The notes under the pieces were generated by a model. The model was not told the DNA's origin, did no database searches, and was given only the letters and a program-made list of their open reading frames with translations. A DNA stretch of 53,407 nt from Secundilactobacillus hailunensis. GTDB taxonomy: Bacteria; Bacillota; Bacilli; Lactobacillales; Lactobacillaceae. The DNA lies in the NCBI RefSeq assembly GCF_005405185.1, contig NZ_BJDO01000013.1, forward strand, positions 1-53,407, given 5' to 3'. The position numbers and the translations under genes are program-made. Of the stretch, positions 32,394-42,217 are shown piece by piece (position 1 is the stretch's first letter; each line of letters begins with the position of its first letter).

Positions 32394-33128
32394 ATGCAAC
32401 GGTATTTTGTGAAGCCCACTTTAAAAACGGGCAGTCAATTTGAGTTAGACAGTAATGTTTCTAAACATTGGCTGCAGGTCATGCGGGGCGTACCAGGGGA
32501 TCAGGCTGAGTTTGTTGACGGAACAGAAACGCTTTATTTGGGTCAATTGAATGAAGACCATTCGGTAACGGTGGTTAAGCCTTTGGCAAACCACGTTGAA
32601 TTACCAATCAAAGTCACTATTTTGTCCGGACTTCCAAAACAGGAAAAAGCCGAATGGATCGTCCAAAAAGCCACTGAAATGGGAGCTGATACGATCTGCT
32701 TCTTTGGTGCCGACTGGTCGGTGGCCAAGTGGCAGCCCAATAAACTGAGTAAAAAATTAACACGGCTGCAAAAGATTGCCCAGGGCGCCGCTGAACAGGC
32801 TCACCGGACGCACATTCCAACGGTGCGTTACTTTAACACTTTGAAGCAAGCCATCACGGAACTTAAATTTGACCATCTGCTGGTGGCCTATGAAGAGGCT
32901 GCCAAACAGGGCGAACAGGCGCAGTTAGTCAAATTACTTAGTCAAACTAAAACTGGTGAACAGCTCACGGCGGTCTTCGGTCCTGAAGGTGGTGTTTCAC
33001 CGGCTGAAATGCAGTTTCTAGAACAAAACCAGGCTACAGTTGCTGGTCTTGGACCCCGAATCTTACGGACGGAAACGGCCCCATTATACTTTTTGGCGGC
33101 GGTTTCGACGATGCTAGAATTACAGTGA
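32394..33128 (+). CDS. rsmE: 16S rRNA m3U1498 methyltransferase
   Basis: SPOUT-family enzyme methylating U1498 of 16S rRNA. A PUA-like N-terminal domain is followed by the knotted SAM-binding C-terminus with FGPEGGVSPAE and LGPRILRTETAPL. 244 residues is the usual size. ATG 32394 directly follows the prmA stop; GGGGGCGG in the prmA end is the ribosome site. Confidence 0.96.
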   Translation: MQRYFVKPTLKTGSQFELDSNVSKHWLQVMRGVPGDQAEFVDGTETLYLGQLNEDHSVTVVKPLANHVELPIKVTILSGLPKQEKAEWIVQKATEMGADTICFFGADWSVAKWQPNKLSKKLTRLQKIAQGAAEQAHRTHIPTVRYFNTLKQAITELKFDHLLVAYEEAAKQGEQAQLVKLLSQTKTGEQLTAVFGPEGGVSPAEMQFLEQNQATVAGLGPRILRTETAPLYFLAAVSTMLELQ

Positions 33129-33204
33129 TTGAATGCTATCCATACGAGTAAAATAATGCTAAAATGTAAACCATTCATGAAATAAGAGAGTGAAGCAAGT
33201 AAAT

Positions 33205-33531
33205 ATGACAATTTTGAAACGAATCGGCTGGCCTTATTGGGCACTCAGCATAGTATTGGGCGTGATCTTACCCACCTTGTTAAACAATATTTCAATTGGT
33301 GATCTCTGGCGTTCCGGTGTGATCTACGGTGTAATTTACACCGTTACTGCTGGTTTGATTGGTCATTTTATTAAGCGTCGTGGTGACAGCTGGTGGCTGT
33401 TATTTGTTTTACCCGTATTATTTGCGTTAGGAATTTTCATATCTGGGCCGAAATACGCCATCTATTTTGCCCCGGTGTATCTATGTATTAGTTATTTAGC
33501 TTATGGCCTGAGCGCCATGGAGGGGATGTGA
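33205..33531 (+). CDS. Small four-helix membrane protein of unknown function
   Basis: A 108-residue hydrophobic protein with about four membrane segments (about 9-25, 35-55, 65-80 and 87-102) separated by short basic loops (IKRRGDSW). No family is recognised. ATG 33205 is preferred; GTG 33190 is an alternative and the ribosome site (AGAGAG) is poor. It ends five bases before rel and its last codons carry the rel ribosome site, so the two may be cotranscribed. Confidence 0.8.
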   Translation: MTILKRIGWPYWALSIVLGVILPTLLNNISIGDLWRSGVIYGVIYTVTAGLIGHFIKRRGDSWWLLFVLPVLFALGIFISGPKYAIYFAPVYLCISYLAYGLSAMEGM

Positions 33532-33535
33532 TTGG

Positions 33536-35773
33536 ATGTCTAGAGATCAAACTTGGACAGCGCAGGGCGTGATTGACGCCGTATCAGCTTATATGAATAA
33601 GGACCATGTTGCAATTGTCAAACGAGCTTATAAATTCGCTGCAGTTGCGCACAAGGATCAGGTTCGTCAGTCGGGTGAACCCTACATTATGCATCCCATT
33701 CAGGTCGCCGGAATTTTGGCTAATCTGAAGATGGATCCAACCACCATTGCATCTGGTTTTCTTCACGATGTTGTTGAGGATACGGGTGTTACCCTCGATG
33801 ACGTGCGGGAGCTCTTTGGCGACGATATTGCGATGATCGTGGATGGCGTCACTAAGCTGGGTAAAATTAAGTATAAATCTAATAAGCAGCGGCTGGCAGA
33901 AAATCACCGGAAGCTGCTGTTGGCGATGTCTAAGGACATTCGGGTCATGATCGTTAAGTTAGCTGACCGGCTGCATAATATGCGGACCCTGCAGCATTTA
34001 CGACCAGATAAACAGCGTCGAATCGCTAATGAAACGTTGGAAATTTATGCACCGTTAGCTGACCGGTTAGGGATCAGTGCGATTAAGTGGGAATTGGAAG
34101 ACATTTCGTTACGTTACCTGAATCCGCAGCAATATTACCGCATCGTCCACCTCATGAATTCGCGTCGTGATCAACGGGAAAGCTACATTGCTGAAGCAAT
34201 TCAAGATATTAAGCATGCTATTGGCGATTTGCACATTGATCCGGAAATTTATGGCCGGCCAAAGCACATCTATTCGATCTATCGCAAAATGCGTGATCAG
34301 CACAAGCAATTTAGCCAGATTTATGATCTATTGGCAATTCGGGTGATCGTTGATAACATTCGTGACTGTTACGCGGTTTTAGGAGCCATTCATACAAAGT
34401 GGAAGCCAATGCCAGGCCGGTTTAAGGACTATATTGCCATGCCTAAGGCCAACATGTATCAATCTTTACATACGACGGTGATCGGGCCAGAAGGACGGCC
34501 GCTGGAAGTCCAGATTCGGACTAAGGAAATGCACCGGGTGGCTGAATTTGGGGTGGCGGCTCACTGGGCCTACAAAGAAGGTAAAACGGATAAGGTTGAA
34601 GCAACCAATACCGGCAACAAGTTAAACTGGTTCAAACAGATCATTGAACTGCAGGAAGACACTGATGACGCTGCCGACTTTATGGACAGTGTTAAAGGTG
34701 AACTATTTGGTGACCACGTGTATGCCTTTACGCCTAAGGGTGATGTTTTGGAACTGCCGAAGGGTGCCGGACCATTGGATATGGCTTATCAGATCCATAC
34801 TGAAGTTGGTAACCATACCACCGGTGCCACGGTGAACGGCAAGATCGTGCCATTGGATTACGAAGTTAAAAATGGTGATATTGTCGATATTAAAACGTCC
34901 TCTAATTCGGCTGGTCCCAACCGTGACTGGCTCAAGCTGGTCTCAACACGGCGGGCGCGCAATAAGATCAAGCAGTTCTTCCGTCAAAAAGACCGGGAAA
35001 AGAACGTTGAATCTGGTCGGCAGATCATCGAACAGCAGCTGCGCGACTTTAAGTTCGATCCTAAGGAACTGATGACGAAGGACAAGCTGCAAAAAGTGGT
35101 CGACAAGATGCACTATTCACACATTGACGACCTGTTTGCCGCCGTGGGTTTTGGCGACCTGCAGCCAGTGGGTGTTGCTAACCGCTTAACTGAAGATGTG
35201 CGACATCAACGTGAAGAACAGCGGCAGCGGCAAGAAGAACATGAATTGCTGGAAGAACATCAGACCATCGATAATACGGAATCGGAGTCTAGTTCGTACC
35301 GCAAGCGTAAGCTCAAACCGTCTGAAGGGGTCGTCATTGAAGGTGTCGATAACCTGCTGGTCCGTTTAAGCCATTGCTGTGCCCCAGTTCCCGGTGATAA
35401 GATTATTGGGTACATTACTAAGGGTCGTGGCGTTTCAGTTCACCGTGCAGATTGCCCCAACGTGGCGCATGCTGAAGCTAATGGTGAGCGAATCGTAGAA
35501 GTATACTGGGATAACCCTAATGAAACCACGTCAATGTATAATGCTGATCTGGAGATTCAGGGTTATAACCGCGATGGTCTGCTCAACGATGTTTTGCGGA
35601 TCGTTAATGGCACCACTAAGCAATTAAACGTGGTTAACGGCCGGGTCGATCATAATAAGATGGTCACCATTTCCATTTCGCTGGGTATCAGAAATGCCGA
35701 ACAACTGGAACGGTTAATGGATAACCTGAAGAACGTCCAGGATGTCTATGTGGTTAAGCGGCCGTTTAGATAA
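33536..35773 (+). CDS. rel: Bifunctional (p)ppGpp synthetase/hydrolase
   Basis: Long RSH enzyme controlling the stringent response. The HD hydrolase domain is intact (His 53, His 77-Asp 78, and ED 81-82 in FLHDVVEDT), so it can degrade (p)ppGpp. The synthetase domain follows (KHIYSIYRKMRDQ, then YDLLAIRVIV), then TGS, helical, Cys-containing (SHCCAPVPGDKIIGYITKG) and ACT domains. At 745 residues it has full length. GGAGGGG lies upstream of ATG 33536. Confidence 0.97.
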   Translation: MSRDQTWTAQGVIDAVSAYMNKDHVAIVKRAYKFAAVAHKDQVRQSGEPYIMHPIQVAGILANLKMDPTTIASGFLHDVVEDTGVTLDDVRELFGDDIAMIVDGVTKLGKIKYKSNKQRLAENHRKLLLAMSKDIRVMIVKLADRLHNMRTLQHLRPDKQRRIANETLEIYAPLADRLGISAIKWELEDISLRYLNPQQYYRIVHLMNSRRDQRESYIAEAIQDIKHAIGDLHIDPEIYGRPKHIYSIYRKMRDQHKQFSQIYDLLAIRVIVDNIRDCYAVLGAIHTKWKPMPGRFKDYIAMPKANMYQSLHTTVIGPEGRPLEVQIRTKEMHRVAEFGVAAHWAYKEGKTDKVEATNTGNKLNWFKQIIELQEDTDDAADFMDSVKGELFGDHVYAFTPKGDVLELPKGAGPLDMAYQIHTEVGNHTTGATVNGKIVPLDYEVKNGDIVDIKTSSNSAGPNRDWLKLVSTRRARNKIKQFFRQKDREKNVESGRQIIEQQLRDFKFDPKELMTKDKLQKVVDKMHYSHIDDLFAAVGFGDLQPVGVANRLTEDVRHQREEQRQRQEEHELLEEHQTIDNTESESSSYRKRKLKPSEGVVIEGVDNLLVRLSHCCAPVPGDKIIGYITKGRGVSVHRADCPNVAHAEANGERIVEVYWDNPNETTSMYNADLEIQGYNRDGLLNDVLRIVNGTTKQLNVVNGRVDHNKMVTISISLGIRNAEQLERLMDNLKNVQDVYVVKRPFR

Positions 35774-35788
35774 AATGATAAAATTAAA

Positions 35789-35817
35789 AAAACGACACGG
35801 TCAGCCGTGTCGTTTTG
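35789..35817 (+). terminator. Terminator between rel and dtd
   Basis: AAAACGACACGG (35789-35800) pairs perfectly with CCGTGTCGTTTT (35805-35816) across TCAG. Confidence 0.85.
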
Positions 35818-35839
35818 ATATTTATGAGGAGGATTCATC

Positions 35840-36286
35840 GTGCGAATCGTATTACAACGGGTAACGTCAGCTCAGGTCGCCATTGACGACCAAGTAGTTG
35901 GTAAAATTAAACAGGGTTATTTGGTCTTATTTGGGGCTTCCGATAGCGATGGCGAAGACGAATTGGACTATTACGTGCATAAGATTGCCAAGCTGCGGGT
36001 CTTTTCAGATGACGCCGGCAAAATGAACCTGTCGATTCAAGATGTAGGGGGCGCCATTTTATCCGTTTCACAATTTACCCTCTACGCCGATACGAAAAAG
36101 GGTAACCGGCCAAGCTTTACGAAAGCTGGGGCACCAGACCATGCTAAAGAGATCTATGACCGCTTTAACCAAAAATTACGCAATGCTGGCATTCAAGTTG
36201 AAACTGGTGAATTTGGTGCTGATATGCAAGTCAGTCTGGTCAACGATGGTCCCGTGACTATTCTGTTTGACAGCGCGGATCTATAA
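35840..36286 (+). CDS. dtd: D-aminoacyl-tRNA deacylase
   Basis: Hydrolyses D-amino acids from mischarged tRNAs and protects translation. The 148-residue protein has the two family motifs, SQFTLYAD and KGNRPSF, and a C-terminal [11 protein letters not shown]. The start is GTG at 35840 with GAGGAGG upstream. dtd commonly follows rel in Firmicutes; here a terminator lies between them. Confidence 0.96.
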   Translation: MRIVLQRVTSAQVAIDDQVVGKIKQGYLVLFGASDSDGEDELDYYVHKIAKLRVFSDDAGKMNLSIQDVGGAILSVSQFTLYADTKKGNRPSFTKAGAPDHAKEIYDRFNQKLRNAGIQVETGEFGADMQVSLVNDGPVTILFDSADL

Positions 36287-36296
36287 GGAGATTGTA

Positions 36297-36941
36297 ATGA
36301 AATATCAATCGTTTTTCTGGGATTTTGATGGCACTATTTTTGACACTTATCCCATCATGGTGCAAGCCTTCATGACCGCGCTGACTAGACAGCAGGTTTC
36401 TGAACTTGAGTTAGATGAACAGGAAATTTATGAAGTGATGCGCCAGCACTCATTTGGCACCGCGAAGCAACAGTTCAGCGCAGAATTTAGTATCGATGCC
36501 GAGCGATTAGAACACGATTACCGTCAAATTGAAAGTCAGCACATTGCACAGGCGCGACCGTTTGCCGGTATGCTGGACTTACTGCAGCAATTAAGCGAAG
36601 CAGGTGGGCAACATTACCTGCTGACGCATCGTAACCGCAGCGCTAATCAACTATTAGAAACGGCTGACATTAAAAGACTGTTCGCTGATGAAGTCACCAG
36701 TGAACAGCCCTTTCCTAGGAAGCCTAATCCAGCTTCCCTGAATGCTTTAATTGAACGAAACGGTGTGAAGCGGCCAGAAGCCATTATGATTGGCGACCGA
36801 ACGTTAGACATTGATGCGGGTCATAATGCCGGAATTGCCGGCGCTTTGTTTGACCCCGGCCGGTTGATCGATTTTCGTTCCAGCCACCCTGAAATCAACG
36901 TGACTAACGTGGGTGAACTGAAAGCGGTCTTACTTCAGTAA
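36297..36941 (+). CDS. HAD-superfamily phosphatase
   Basis: A 214-residue haloacid dehalogenase-like hydrolase. The nucleophile motif WDFDGTIFDTYP has Asp 9 and Asp 11; the helical cap follows, then LLTHRNRS (motif II Thr) and GDRTLDIDAG (motif IV acidic residues). It resembles the phosphoglycolate phosphatase / YjjG-like subgroup, but the substrate cannot be told. ATG 36297 is set by AAGGAG; a longer reading would run into dtd. It follows dtd by ten bases. Confidence 0.93.
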   Translation: MKYQSFFWDFDGTIFDTYPIMVQAFMTALTRQQVSELELDEQEIYEVMRQHSFGTAKQQFSAEFSIDAERLEHDYRQIESQHIAQARPFAGMLDLLQQLSEAGGQHYLLTHRNRSANQLLETADIKRLFADEVTSEQPFPRKPNPASLNALIERNGVKRPEAIMIGDRTLDIDAGHNAGIAGALFDPGRLIDFRSSHPEINVTNVGELKAVLLQ

Positions 36942-36945
36942 TGTT

Positions 36946-37779
36946 TCAGTAATTACTGAGAATGCGATCAACGGAGCCACCGTAGGATTCACCGAATAAA
37001 TTGAGGTGTGCCATCAGGTAGTAAAGTTGATACCACGGCAGCCGTTCTTGAAAGCCCGGCTGAATGGGGTAGGTGTCGTTGTAACCTTGGTAAAATTGGT
37101 CATCAAAACCACCAAATACCGTGGTCATAGCGAGATCAAATTCCCGTTCGCCGTACAAAACGTCTGGATCAATCAAGGCCGGTTTCCCATCAGCGGTAAA
37201 CATCACGTTGCCAAACCACAGATCACCGTGCAGTAAACTGGGCACGCTGTCGTGATGCTGAAAATAATCTAAGATAATCTGGCAGAGCCGTGTAAGATGG
37301 TCCTGCCTTTTTTGATTCCACAGCCCGTGCTGGTCAGCTCGTTTAGCCAGAACTTCTAGCCGTTGATGGACGTAGAAGTCACCCCAATTAGTCTGCCAGG
37401 TATTGATTTTGGGCAACTTGCCGTCAACGTCATGGTCGAAGCCAAACCGGTCGTTGTGCAGCTGATGCACGTGAGCGACCAGTTTACCGAGATCATACTG
37501 ACTGCCTTGACCGCTTTCTAGCCAGGATAGGATCAGGTAGGCGTCACCGCTAATTTGACCAGAAGCGATGACTTGGGGCACTAAGGCCGCCTGTGCTAAT
37601 AGTTTGAGACCTTCGATTTCGTGCTGATAAAAGACTTGTTCACGATTGGGCTGCACCAGCAAGAAATAGGTCGTGTCGGCCGTTTCCAGTCGATAGGCTT
37701 GATTAATGTCACCACCTGAAACGGGAACCACTCGTTTGATGGCGTCGATTGGCAGCTGCTTGAGCCATTCATTATCCAT
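36946..37779 (-). CDS. Fructosamine kinase-like / aminoglycoside phosphotransferase-fold kinase
   Basis: A 277-residue kinase of the fructosamine-3-kinase family, thought to phosphorylate glycated amines for repair. Seen: SGGDINQAYRLET near the start (ATP-binding), and the catalytic HGDLWFGNVMF with LIDPDVLYGEREFDLAMT. ATG 37779 is used; AAAGG is 12 bases upstream, and TTG 37791 lies too close to that site. It follows the amidase by 23 bases on the minus strand. It converges with the HAD gene with only four bases between. Confidence 0.92.
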   Translation of the reverse strand: MDNEWLKQLPIDAIKRVVPVSGGDINQAYRLETADTTYFLLVQPNREQVFYQHEIEGLKLLAQAALVPQVIASGQISGDAYLILSWLESGQGSQYDLGKLVAHVHQLHNDRFGFDHDVDGKLPKINTWQTNWGDFYVHQRLEVLAKRADQHGLWNQKRQDHLTRLCQIILDYFQHHDSVPSLLHGDLWFGNVMFTADGKPALIDPDVLYGEREFDLAMTTVFGGFDDQFYQGYNDTYPIQPGFQERLPWYQLYYLMAHLNLFGESYGGSVDRILSNY

Positions 37780-37802
37780 GTATTTAACCAACCTTTCTGA
37801 AC

Positions 37803-38651
37803 TTATTTATTTTCAAAGTAGGCGGCTAGACCATTGGTGACATCCTTAGCCACCTTATTTTGATAGGCCGGGTCTTCAATTGATTTGAAGTCCTTGGCGT
37901 TATTGATATAGCCCATCTCTAATAGTAACGCAGGTCGCAAGTTGTCGCGAATTACTTCAAAGTTGCCAACATCGACCCCCTTATTAGTTAGCGGCAAGCC
38001 CGTGAGATGCTGATTAATGGTATGCGCTAACTTTAAGGAGGTATTGGCATGGTAATAGTAGGTCGTGAAGCCGGACCCCAAGTTATTTTCAGGGCTGGAG
38101 TCATAATGAAAACTAATAAAAGCATCCGCGTGGTTGTCGGTTGCCATTTCTGGCCGGGCTCCCAAAGAGACGGTTTGATTGCCGGTACGCGTCATAATGA
38201 CGTGAGCGCCGCGGGCAGTTAATTGATTACGGACTTTTTTGGCTAATTGCAGCGTATAGGTCTTTTCATCGTGATGCTGGTCAATGGACAGGGCACCGGA
38301 ATCACTGCCGCCATGACCGGGATCCAAAACGATTGTGGCTTCGGACAAATTAGTGGCTGTTTTGATTTTTGACGACTGATTGATCAGCCAGCTGGCGACC
38401 CAGCCGAAATAGTGATCATCGTAGCGGACTTTATACCAGTTATCCGTTTTCTGAACGATGTAAACGGCCTGCCCCTTTTTCAAAATAGCTTTAGTTTGAT
38501 AGTTAATATTGGGACCGGTGCGCACATTAATGTTTGCGATGGGGGTCGTTAAGCGGTCTTGACGAACGGTTTGAAAGACAGCAATGCCTAAGGTCAGCAC
38601 GATTGCAATTGAAATGACGATCTGCTGCCAGTGTTGTTTCACGTAGTTCAA
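37803..38651 (-). CDS. N-acetylmuramoyl-L-alanine amidase with SH3b domain
   Basis: A 282-residue exported cell wall hydrolase (Amidase_3). A signal-anchor segment lies at about 11-28, a bacterial SH3 domain at about 38-92 (INVRTGPNINY), and the zinc amidase at 107-280 with DPGHGG (His 113), Glu 129, FHYDSS (His 182) and the catalytic ALLLEMGYINN (Glu 245). All metal and catalytic residues are present. TTG 38651 is the start, with GAGG eight bases upstream. Upstream partner of the fructosamine kinase-like gene and divergent from the T-box leader. Confidence 0.93.
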   Translation of the reverse strand: MNYVKQHWQQIVISIAIVLTLGIAVFQTVRQDRLTTPIANINVRTGPNINYQTKAILKKGQAVYIVQKTDNWYKVRYDDHYFGWVASWLINQSSKIKTATNLSEATIVLDPGHGGSDSGALSIDQHHDEKTYTLQLAKKVRNQLTARGAHVIMTRTGNQTVSLGARPEMATDNHADAFISFHYDSSPENNLGSGFTTYYYHANTSLKLAHTINQHLTGLPLTNKGVDVGNFEVIRDNLRPALLLEMGYINNAKDFKSIEDPAYQNKVAKDVTNGLAAYFENK

Positions 38652-38735
38652 ATTGATTTCCTCGATTAGTTTTTGAAATAATTATAATTATAGATTATTT
38701 TGCTACAAAGATACAGCCTGCAAATGAAAACGTCC

Positions 38736-38764
38736 TTGACTTTTTGCGGGCAACTGAGTAGTCT
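38736..38764 (+). promoter_or_regulatory. Promoter of the hisS-aspS leader
   Basis: TTGACT (38736-38741), 17 bases, TAGTCT (38759-38764). Transcription would start near 38771, just before the T-box stem I. Confidence 0.7.
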
Positions 38765-38770
38765 TATTGG

Positions 38771-38984
38771 TAGTTAAATAAATGAAACGCCGATGAAAAA
38801 GATCAGTAAATGACCCGTGACTTTCAGAAAGTATCTGGTTGATGAAAAGATACAGCAGACGGGAAGTTGAAGACACTTTTGAGGTGGGTAAGCAATTATC
38901 CGTGTCCAACGTTATGGATGAGTAAATTTAAGGTGGTACCGTGCGAAGCACCCTTGTGAAAACAAGGGTGCTTTTTATTTTTTT
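38771..38984 (+). promoter_or_regulatory. T-box leader controlling hisS-aspS, overlapping Asp/His specifier
   Basis: The leader shows all T-box parts: stem I with GATGAAAAAGATCAGTA (38792-38808), the specifier loop GAAGACACTTTT (38869-38880) opposite it, the T-box sequence AAGGTGGTACCGTG (38930-38943), and a terminator stem AGCACCCTTG (38947-38956) / CAAGGGTGCT (38963-38972) with a T run. In the register used by other T-boxes (GAA, codon, purine, lower helix CTTTT) the codon is GAC (38872-38874), Asp. CAC (38874-38876), His, overlaps it by one base. The downstream genes are hisS and aspS. Confidence 0.93.
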
Positions 38985-39019
38985 ACGCCACGACATCAAA
39001 AATCAGAAAGGGAGATACT

Positions 39020-40306
39020 ATGCGTTATCAGCGACCAAAAGGCACTGCGGACATTCTTCCCGGTGAGAGTCAGCACTGGCAGTATGTTGAGGCAGTGGCG
39101 CGACAAGTATTCAGTAAGTACCGGTTCGAAGAGATTCGCACACCGTTATTTGAAAATTTTGAAGTGTTCTCGAGAACTTCTGGCGACACTTCAGACATTG
39201 TTACTAAGGAAATGTATGATTTTAAGGATAAGGGCGACCGTCACATCAGTTTACGGCCAGAGGGGACCGCTGGTGTTGTGCGGGCCTTTGTGGAGAACAA
39301 ACTGTATGGTCCAGAAGTTCAAAAGCCCTTTAAGACTTACTATATCGGGCCGATGTACCGTTATGAACGGCCACAGTCAGGCCGTCAGCGGGAATTCCAT
39401 CAAATGGGGATCGAAGCGTTCGGTTCCGATGAGCCAGCTCTAGATGTTGAGGTCATTGCGGTGGGGATGGATCTGTTTAAGCATTTCGGTATCTCTAACC
39501 TCCGTTTGGCGATCAACACACTAGGCGATAAGGAGACTCGAGATAATTACCGGCAGGCGCTGATCGACTATCTGGAACCGCACTACGATGAACTGAGTGA
39601 AGATTCTCAGATTCGCTTGCACAAGAATCCGCTACGGGTACTGGATAGTAAGGATAAAAAGGATAAGCAGTTCGTGGCGGATGCGCCATCGATCCTAGAT
39701 TATCTGACACCTGAAGCTAAGGCTCATTTTGACCAAGTAAAGAGCTTGCTGTCAGCTATCGGTATTGACTACGTGGTCGATTCAACCATGGTGCGAGGTC
39801 TGGACTACTACAACCACACCATTTTTGAAATCATGGTTGATTCAAAGGCGTTAGGTCATGGCTACACCACGGTGTGTGCCGGTGGTCGTTACAACGGCTT
39901 GGTCGAAGAATTGGGCGGCCCGGAAGTTTCCGGTGTTGGGTTTGGCCTAGGTATGGAACGCTTGATCTTATTGATGGAAGCTGAAGGGGTCAAGTTCCCT
40001 GAAGAACATCATTTGGACGCCTATGTCGTGGGCATTGGTGATGAAGCCAACGCACCAACGTTAAAGGTGGTTCAAGCGCTGCGTCAGCAGGAATATTCAG
40101 CTGACCGCGATTACTTAGCTCGTAAACCCAAGGCGCAGTTCAAAACGGCTGACCGCTTAAGTGCTGCTTACACGCTGACTCTGGGTGAAAAAGAGTTAAC
40201 GACCAATACGATTCACGTTAAGAATATGAACTCTGGTAATGAAGTTTCAGCACCGTTAGACGATGTGATGACCGATTTCGCCAGTGTCATTAAAAATATT
40301 GATTAA
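39020..40306 (+). CDS. hisS: Histidyl-tRNA synthetase
   Basis: Class II synthetase charging tRNA-His. The 428-residue protein has motif 2 ([19 protein letters not shown]), the HisRS signature [11 protein letters not shown] near 264-275 and motif 3 GFGLGMERL, followed by the C-terminal anticodon domain. AAAGGGAG precedes the ATG. It is the first gene after the T-box leader and is followed by aspS after 12 bases. Confidence 0.97.
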   Translation: MRYQRPKGTADILPGESQHWQYVEAVARQVFSKYRFEEIRTPLFENFEVFSRTSGDTSDIVTKEMYDFKDKGDRHISLRPEGTAGVVRAFVENKLYGPEVQKPFKTYYIGPMYRYERPQSGRQREFHQMGIEAFGSDEPALDVEVIAVGMDLFKHFGISNLRLAINTLGDKETRDNYRQALIDYLEPHYDELSEDSQIRLHKNPLRVLDSKDKKDKQFVADAPSILDYLTPEAKAHFDQVKSLLSAIGIDYVVDSTMVRGLDYYNHTIFEIMVDSKALGHGYTTVCAGGRYNGLVEELGGPEVSGVGFGLGMERLILLMEAEGVKFPEEHHLDAYVVGIGDEANAPTLKVVQALRQQEYSADRDYLARKPKAQFKTADRLSAAYTLTLGEKELTTNTIHVKNMNSGNEVSAPLDDVMTDFASVIKNID

Positions 40307-40318
40307 AGGGAGAGTAAG

Positions 40319-42112
40319 ATGAAGCGAACAACATATGCCGGTCTGGTGGACGAAAAATATCTTGATCAAGATGTCGTCCTCAAGGGCTGGGTTCAAAAGC
40401 GCCGTGATTTAGGCGGTTTAATATTTATCGATCTACGCGATCGCGAAGGCATCGTTCAACTGGTCTTCAGTGAGGAATTTGATAAGGATGCATTAGCCGT
40501 TGCTGACCAGCTGCGGAACGAATACGTCATTGAAATTAAGGGTCACGTGGTACCACGGGCCGAACACGAAGTTAACGAGAAGATGCGTACCGGTAAGATC
40601 GAAGTGCGGGTATCTGAAATCAACTTGTTAAACAAGGCTAAAAACCCGCCATTTTATATTCAAGATGGTATTAACGTTTCTGACGATCTGCGGTTGAAGT
40701 ACCGTTATCTGGATCTGCGTCGGCCAGAAATGCAACGTGGTCTCTTAATTCGTAACCGGATCACCCAATCAGTTCACAGTTACTTTGATTCTCAGGGCTT
40801 CATCGATATTGAAACGCCTGATTTGACTAAGTCAACGCCAGAAGGTGCCCGGGACTATCTGGTGCCTTCACGGGTCTATCCGGGTCATTTCTACGCTTTG
40901 CCACAATCACCACAACTGTTTAAGCAGTTGCTGATGGGTGCCGGCTTTGACCGTTACTACCAAATCGCCCGTTGCTTCCGTGACGAAGATCTGCGTGGTG
41001 ACCGTCAGCCAGAATTTACCCAAATCGATATGGAAACCTCCTTCTTGGATGCTGAAGAGATTCAAGATCTGACTGAAGGTCTGATTGCTAAAGTCATGAA
41101 GGAAACCTTAAACATTGACGTTAAGTTACCGTTCAAACGGATGGACTGGGATGAATCGATGGCTCGCTTTGGGACTGACCAGCCAGATGTCCGTTATGGC
41201 ATGGAATTAAAAGACTTAGGCGACTTAGTGAATAATCTCGGCTTTAACGTCTTTAACAAAGTGCTTGATGACGGTGGCCAAGTTAAGGCAATCGCCGTTC
41301 CTGGCGGTGCTGATAAGTACTCCAGAAAAGACATCGACAAGTTCGTGGAGCATATCGAACGCTTCGGTGCTAAGGGCTTACCTTGGTTGAAGGTCACTGA
41401 AGACAACTTTACCGGCCCAATTGCTAAGTTCTTCAAGGACAACGCTGAACTGTACAAAGCCATTACGGAACGGACCGGCGCTAAGCCTGGTGATCTCCTG
41501 TTATTCGCCAGTGATTCCAGCCGAGTGGTTGCCCAAACTTTGGACTACCTGCGGCGGACAATTGCCAAGGAACTTGGTTTGATCGATGAGTCGAAGTTTG
41601 CCTTCCTGTGGATCGTGAACTGGCCACTATTCGATTACGATGTGGACTTAAAGCGCTGGGTTCCAGCCCATCACCCATTCACCATGCCAAAAGCCGGTGA
41701 CGAACATTACTTGGACGAAGGCGAAGATCCGCATAAAGCCTACGCGCAAAGTTATGACATCATCTTAAACGGTCTGGAATTAGGTGGCGGTTCGATCCGG
41801 ATCCACACCCGTGACCTGCAAATGAAGATGTTCAAAGCCCTCGGATTCACCAAAGAACGGGCCGAAAAGCAGTTTGGTTATCTCCTAACCGCTTTGGATT
41901 ACGGCTTTCCGCCTCATGGTGGTCTGGCAATCGGCTTGGATCGGTTTGCCCGCTTGTTAGCTAAGCGCGGTAACATCCGAGACGTCATCGCCTTCCCTAA
42001 GAACTCTAAGGCTGTTGAACCATTAACATCTGCACCAACCACGGTTTCAGACAAGCAATTGCAAGATTTAAGCCTGTTTGTAACCAAGGATGACGATAAA
42101 AAAGATAAATAA
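40319..42112 (+). CDS. aspS: Aspartyl-tRNA synthetase
   Basis: Class IIb synthetase of bacterial type (597 residues). N-terminal OB anticodon-binding domain (1-105), class II core with [20 protein letters not shown] (motif 2), the bacterial GAD insertion (about 285-420), and motif 3 [13 protein letters not shown]. The ribosome site AAAGGGAG is like that of hisS. Cotranscribed with hisS under the T-box. Confidence 0.97.
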   Translation: MKRTTYAGLVDEKYLDQDVVLKGWVQKRRDLGGLIFIDLRDREGIVQLVFSEEFDKDALAVADQLRNEYVIEIKGHVVPRAEHEVNEKMRTGKIEVRVSEINLLNKAKNPPFYIQDGINVSDDLRLKYRYLDLRRPEMQRGLLIRNRITQSVHSYFDSQGFIDIETPDLTKSTPEGARDYLVPSRVYPGHFYALPQSPQLFKQLLMGAGFDRYYQIARCFRDEDLRGDRQPEFTQIDMETSFLDAEEIQDLTEGLIAKVMKETLNIDVKLPFKRMDWDESMARFGTDQPDVRYGMELKDLGDLVNNLGFNVFNKVLDDGGQVKAIAVPGGADKYSRKDIDKFVEHIERFGAKGLPWLKVTEDNFTGPIAKFFKDNAELYKAITERTGAKPGDLLLFASDSSRVVAQTLDYLRRTIAKELGLIDESKFAFLWIVNWPLFDYDVDLKRWVPAHHPFTMPKAGDEHYLDEGEDPHKAYAQSYDIILNGLELGGGSIRIHTRDLQMKMFKALGFTKERAEKQFGYLLTALDYGFPPHGGLAIGLDRFARLLAKRGNIRDVIAFPKNSKAVEPLTSAPTTVSDKQLQDLSLFVTKDDDKKDK

Positions 42113-42131
42113 GTTATAAAGAGTGCTAGAC

Positions 42132-42178
42132 AAAAAGCATGGTTCTCAGTCAAAAATGGCTGAGAACCATGCTTTTTT
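42132..42178. terminator. Terminator of hisS-aspS, also facing the MFS gene
   Basis: AAAAAGCATGGTTCTCAG (42132-42149) pairs with CTGAGAACCATGCTTTTT from 42160, perfect over 18 bp. Confidence 0.93.
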
Positions 42179-42217
42179 GATGACCATATATTTATTGTAG
42201 ATAATTGATTTTAAAAA

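Noticed and set aside
36930-36960. TTCAGTAAT direct repeat / CAGTAATTACTG palindrome between the HAD and kinase genes
   Set aside because: Short, within converging gene ends, no T run; probably chance or a weak terminator.
38703-38909. 68-codon minus-strand ORF in the hisS leader
   Set aside because: The region is a T-box leader with clear structure on the + strand; the ORF has no ribosome site.
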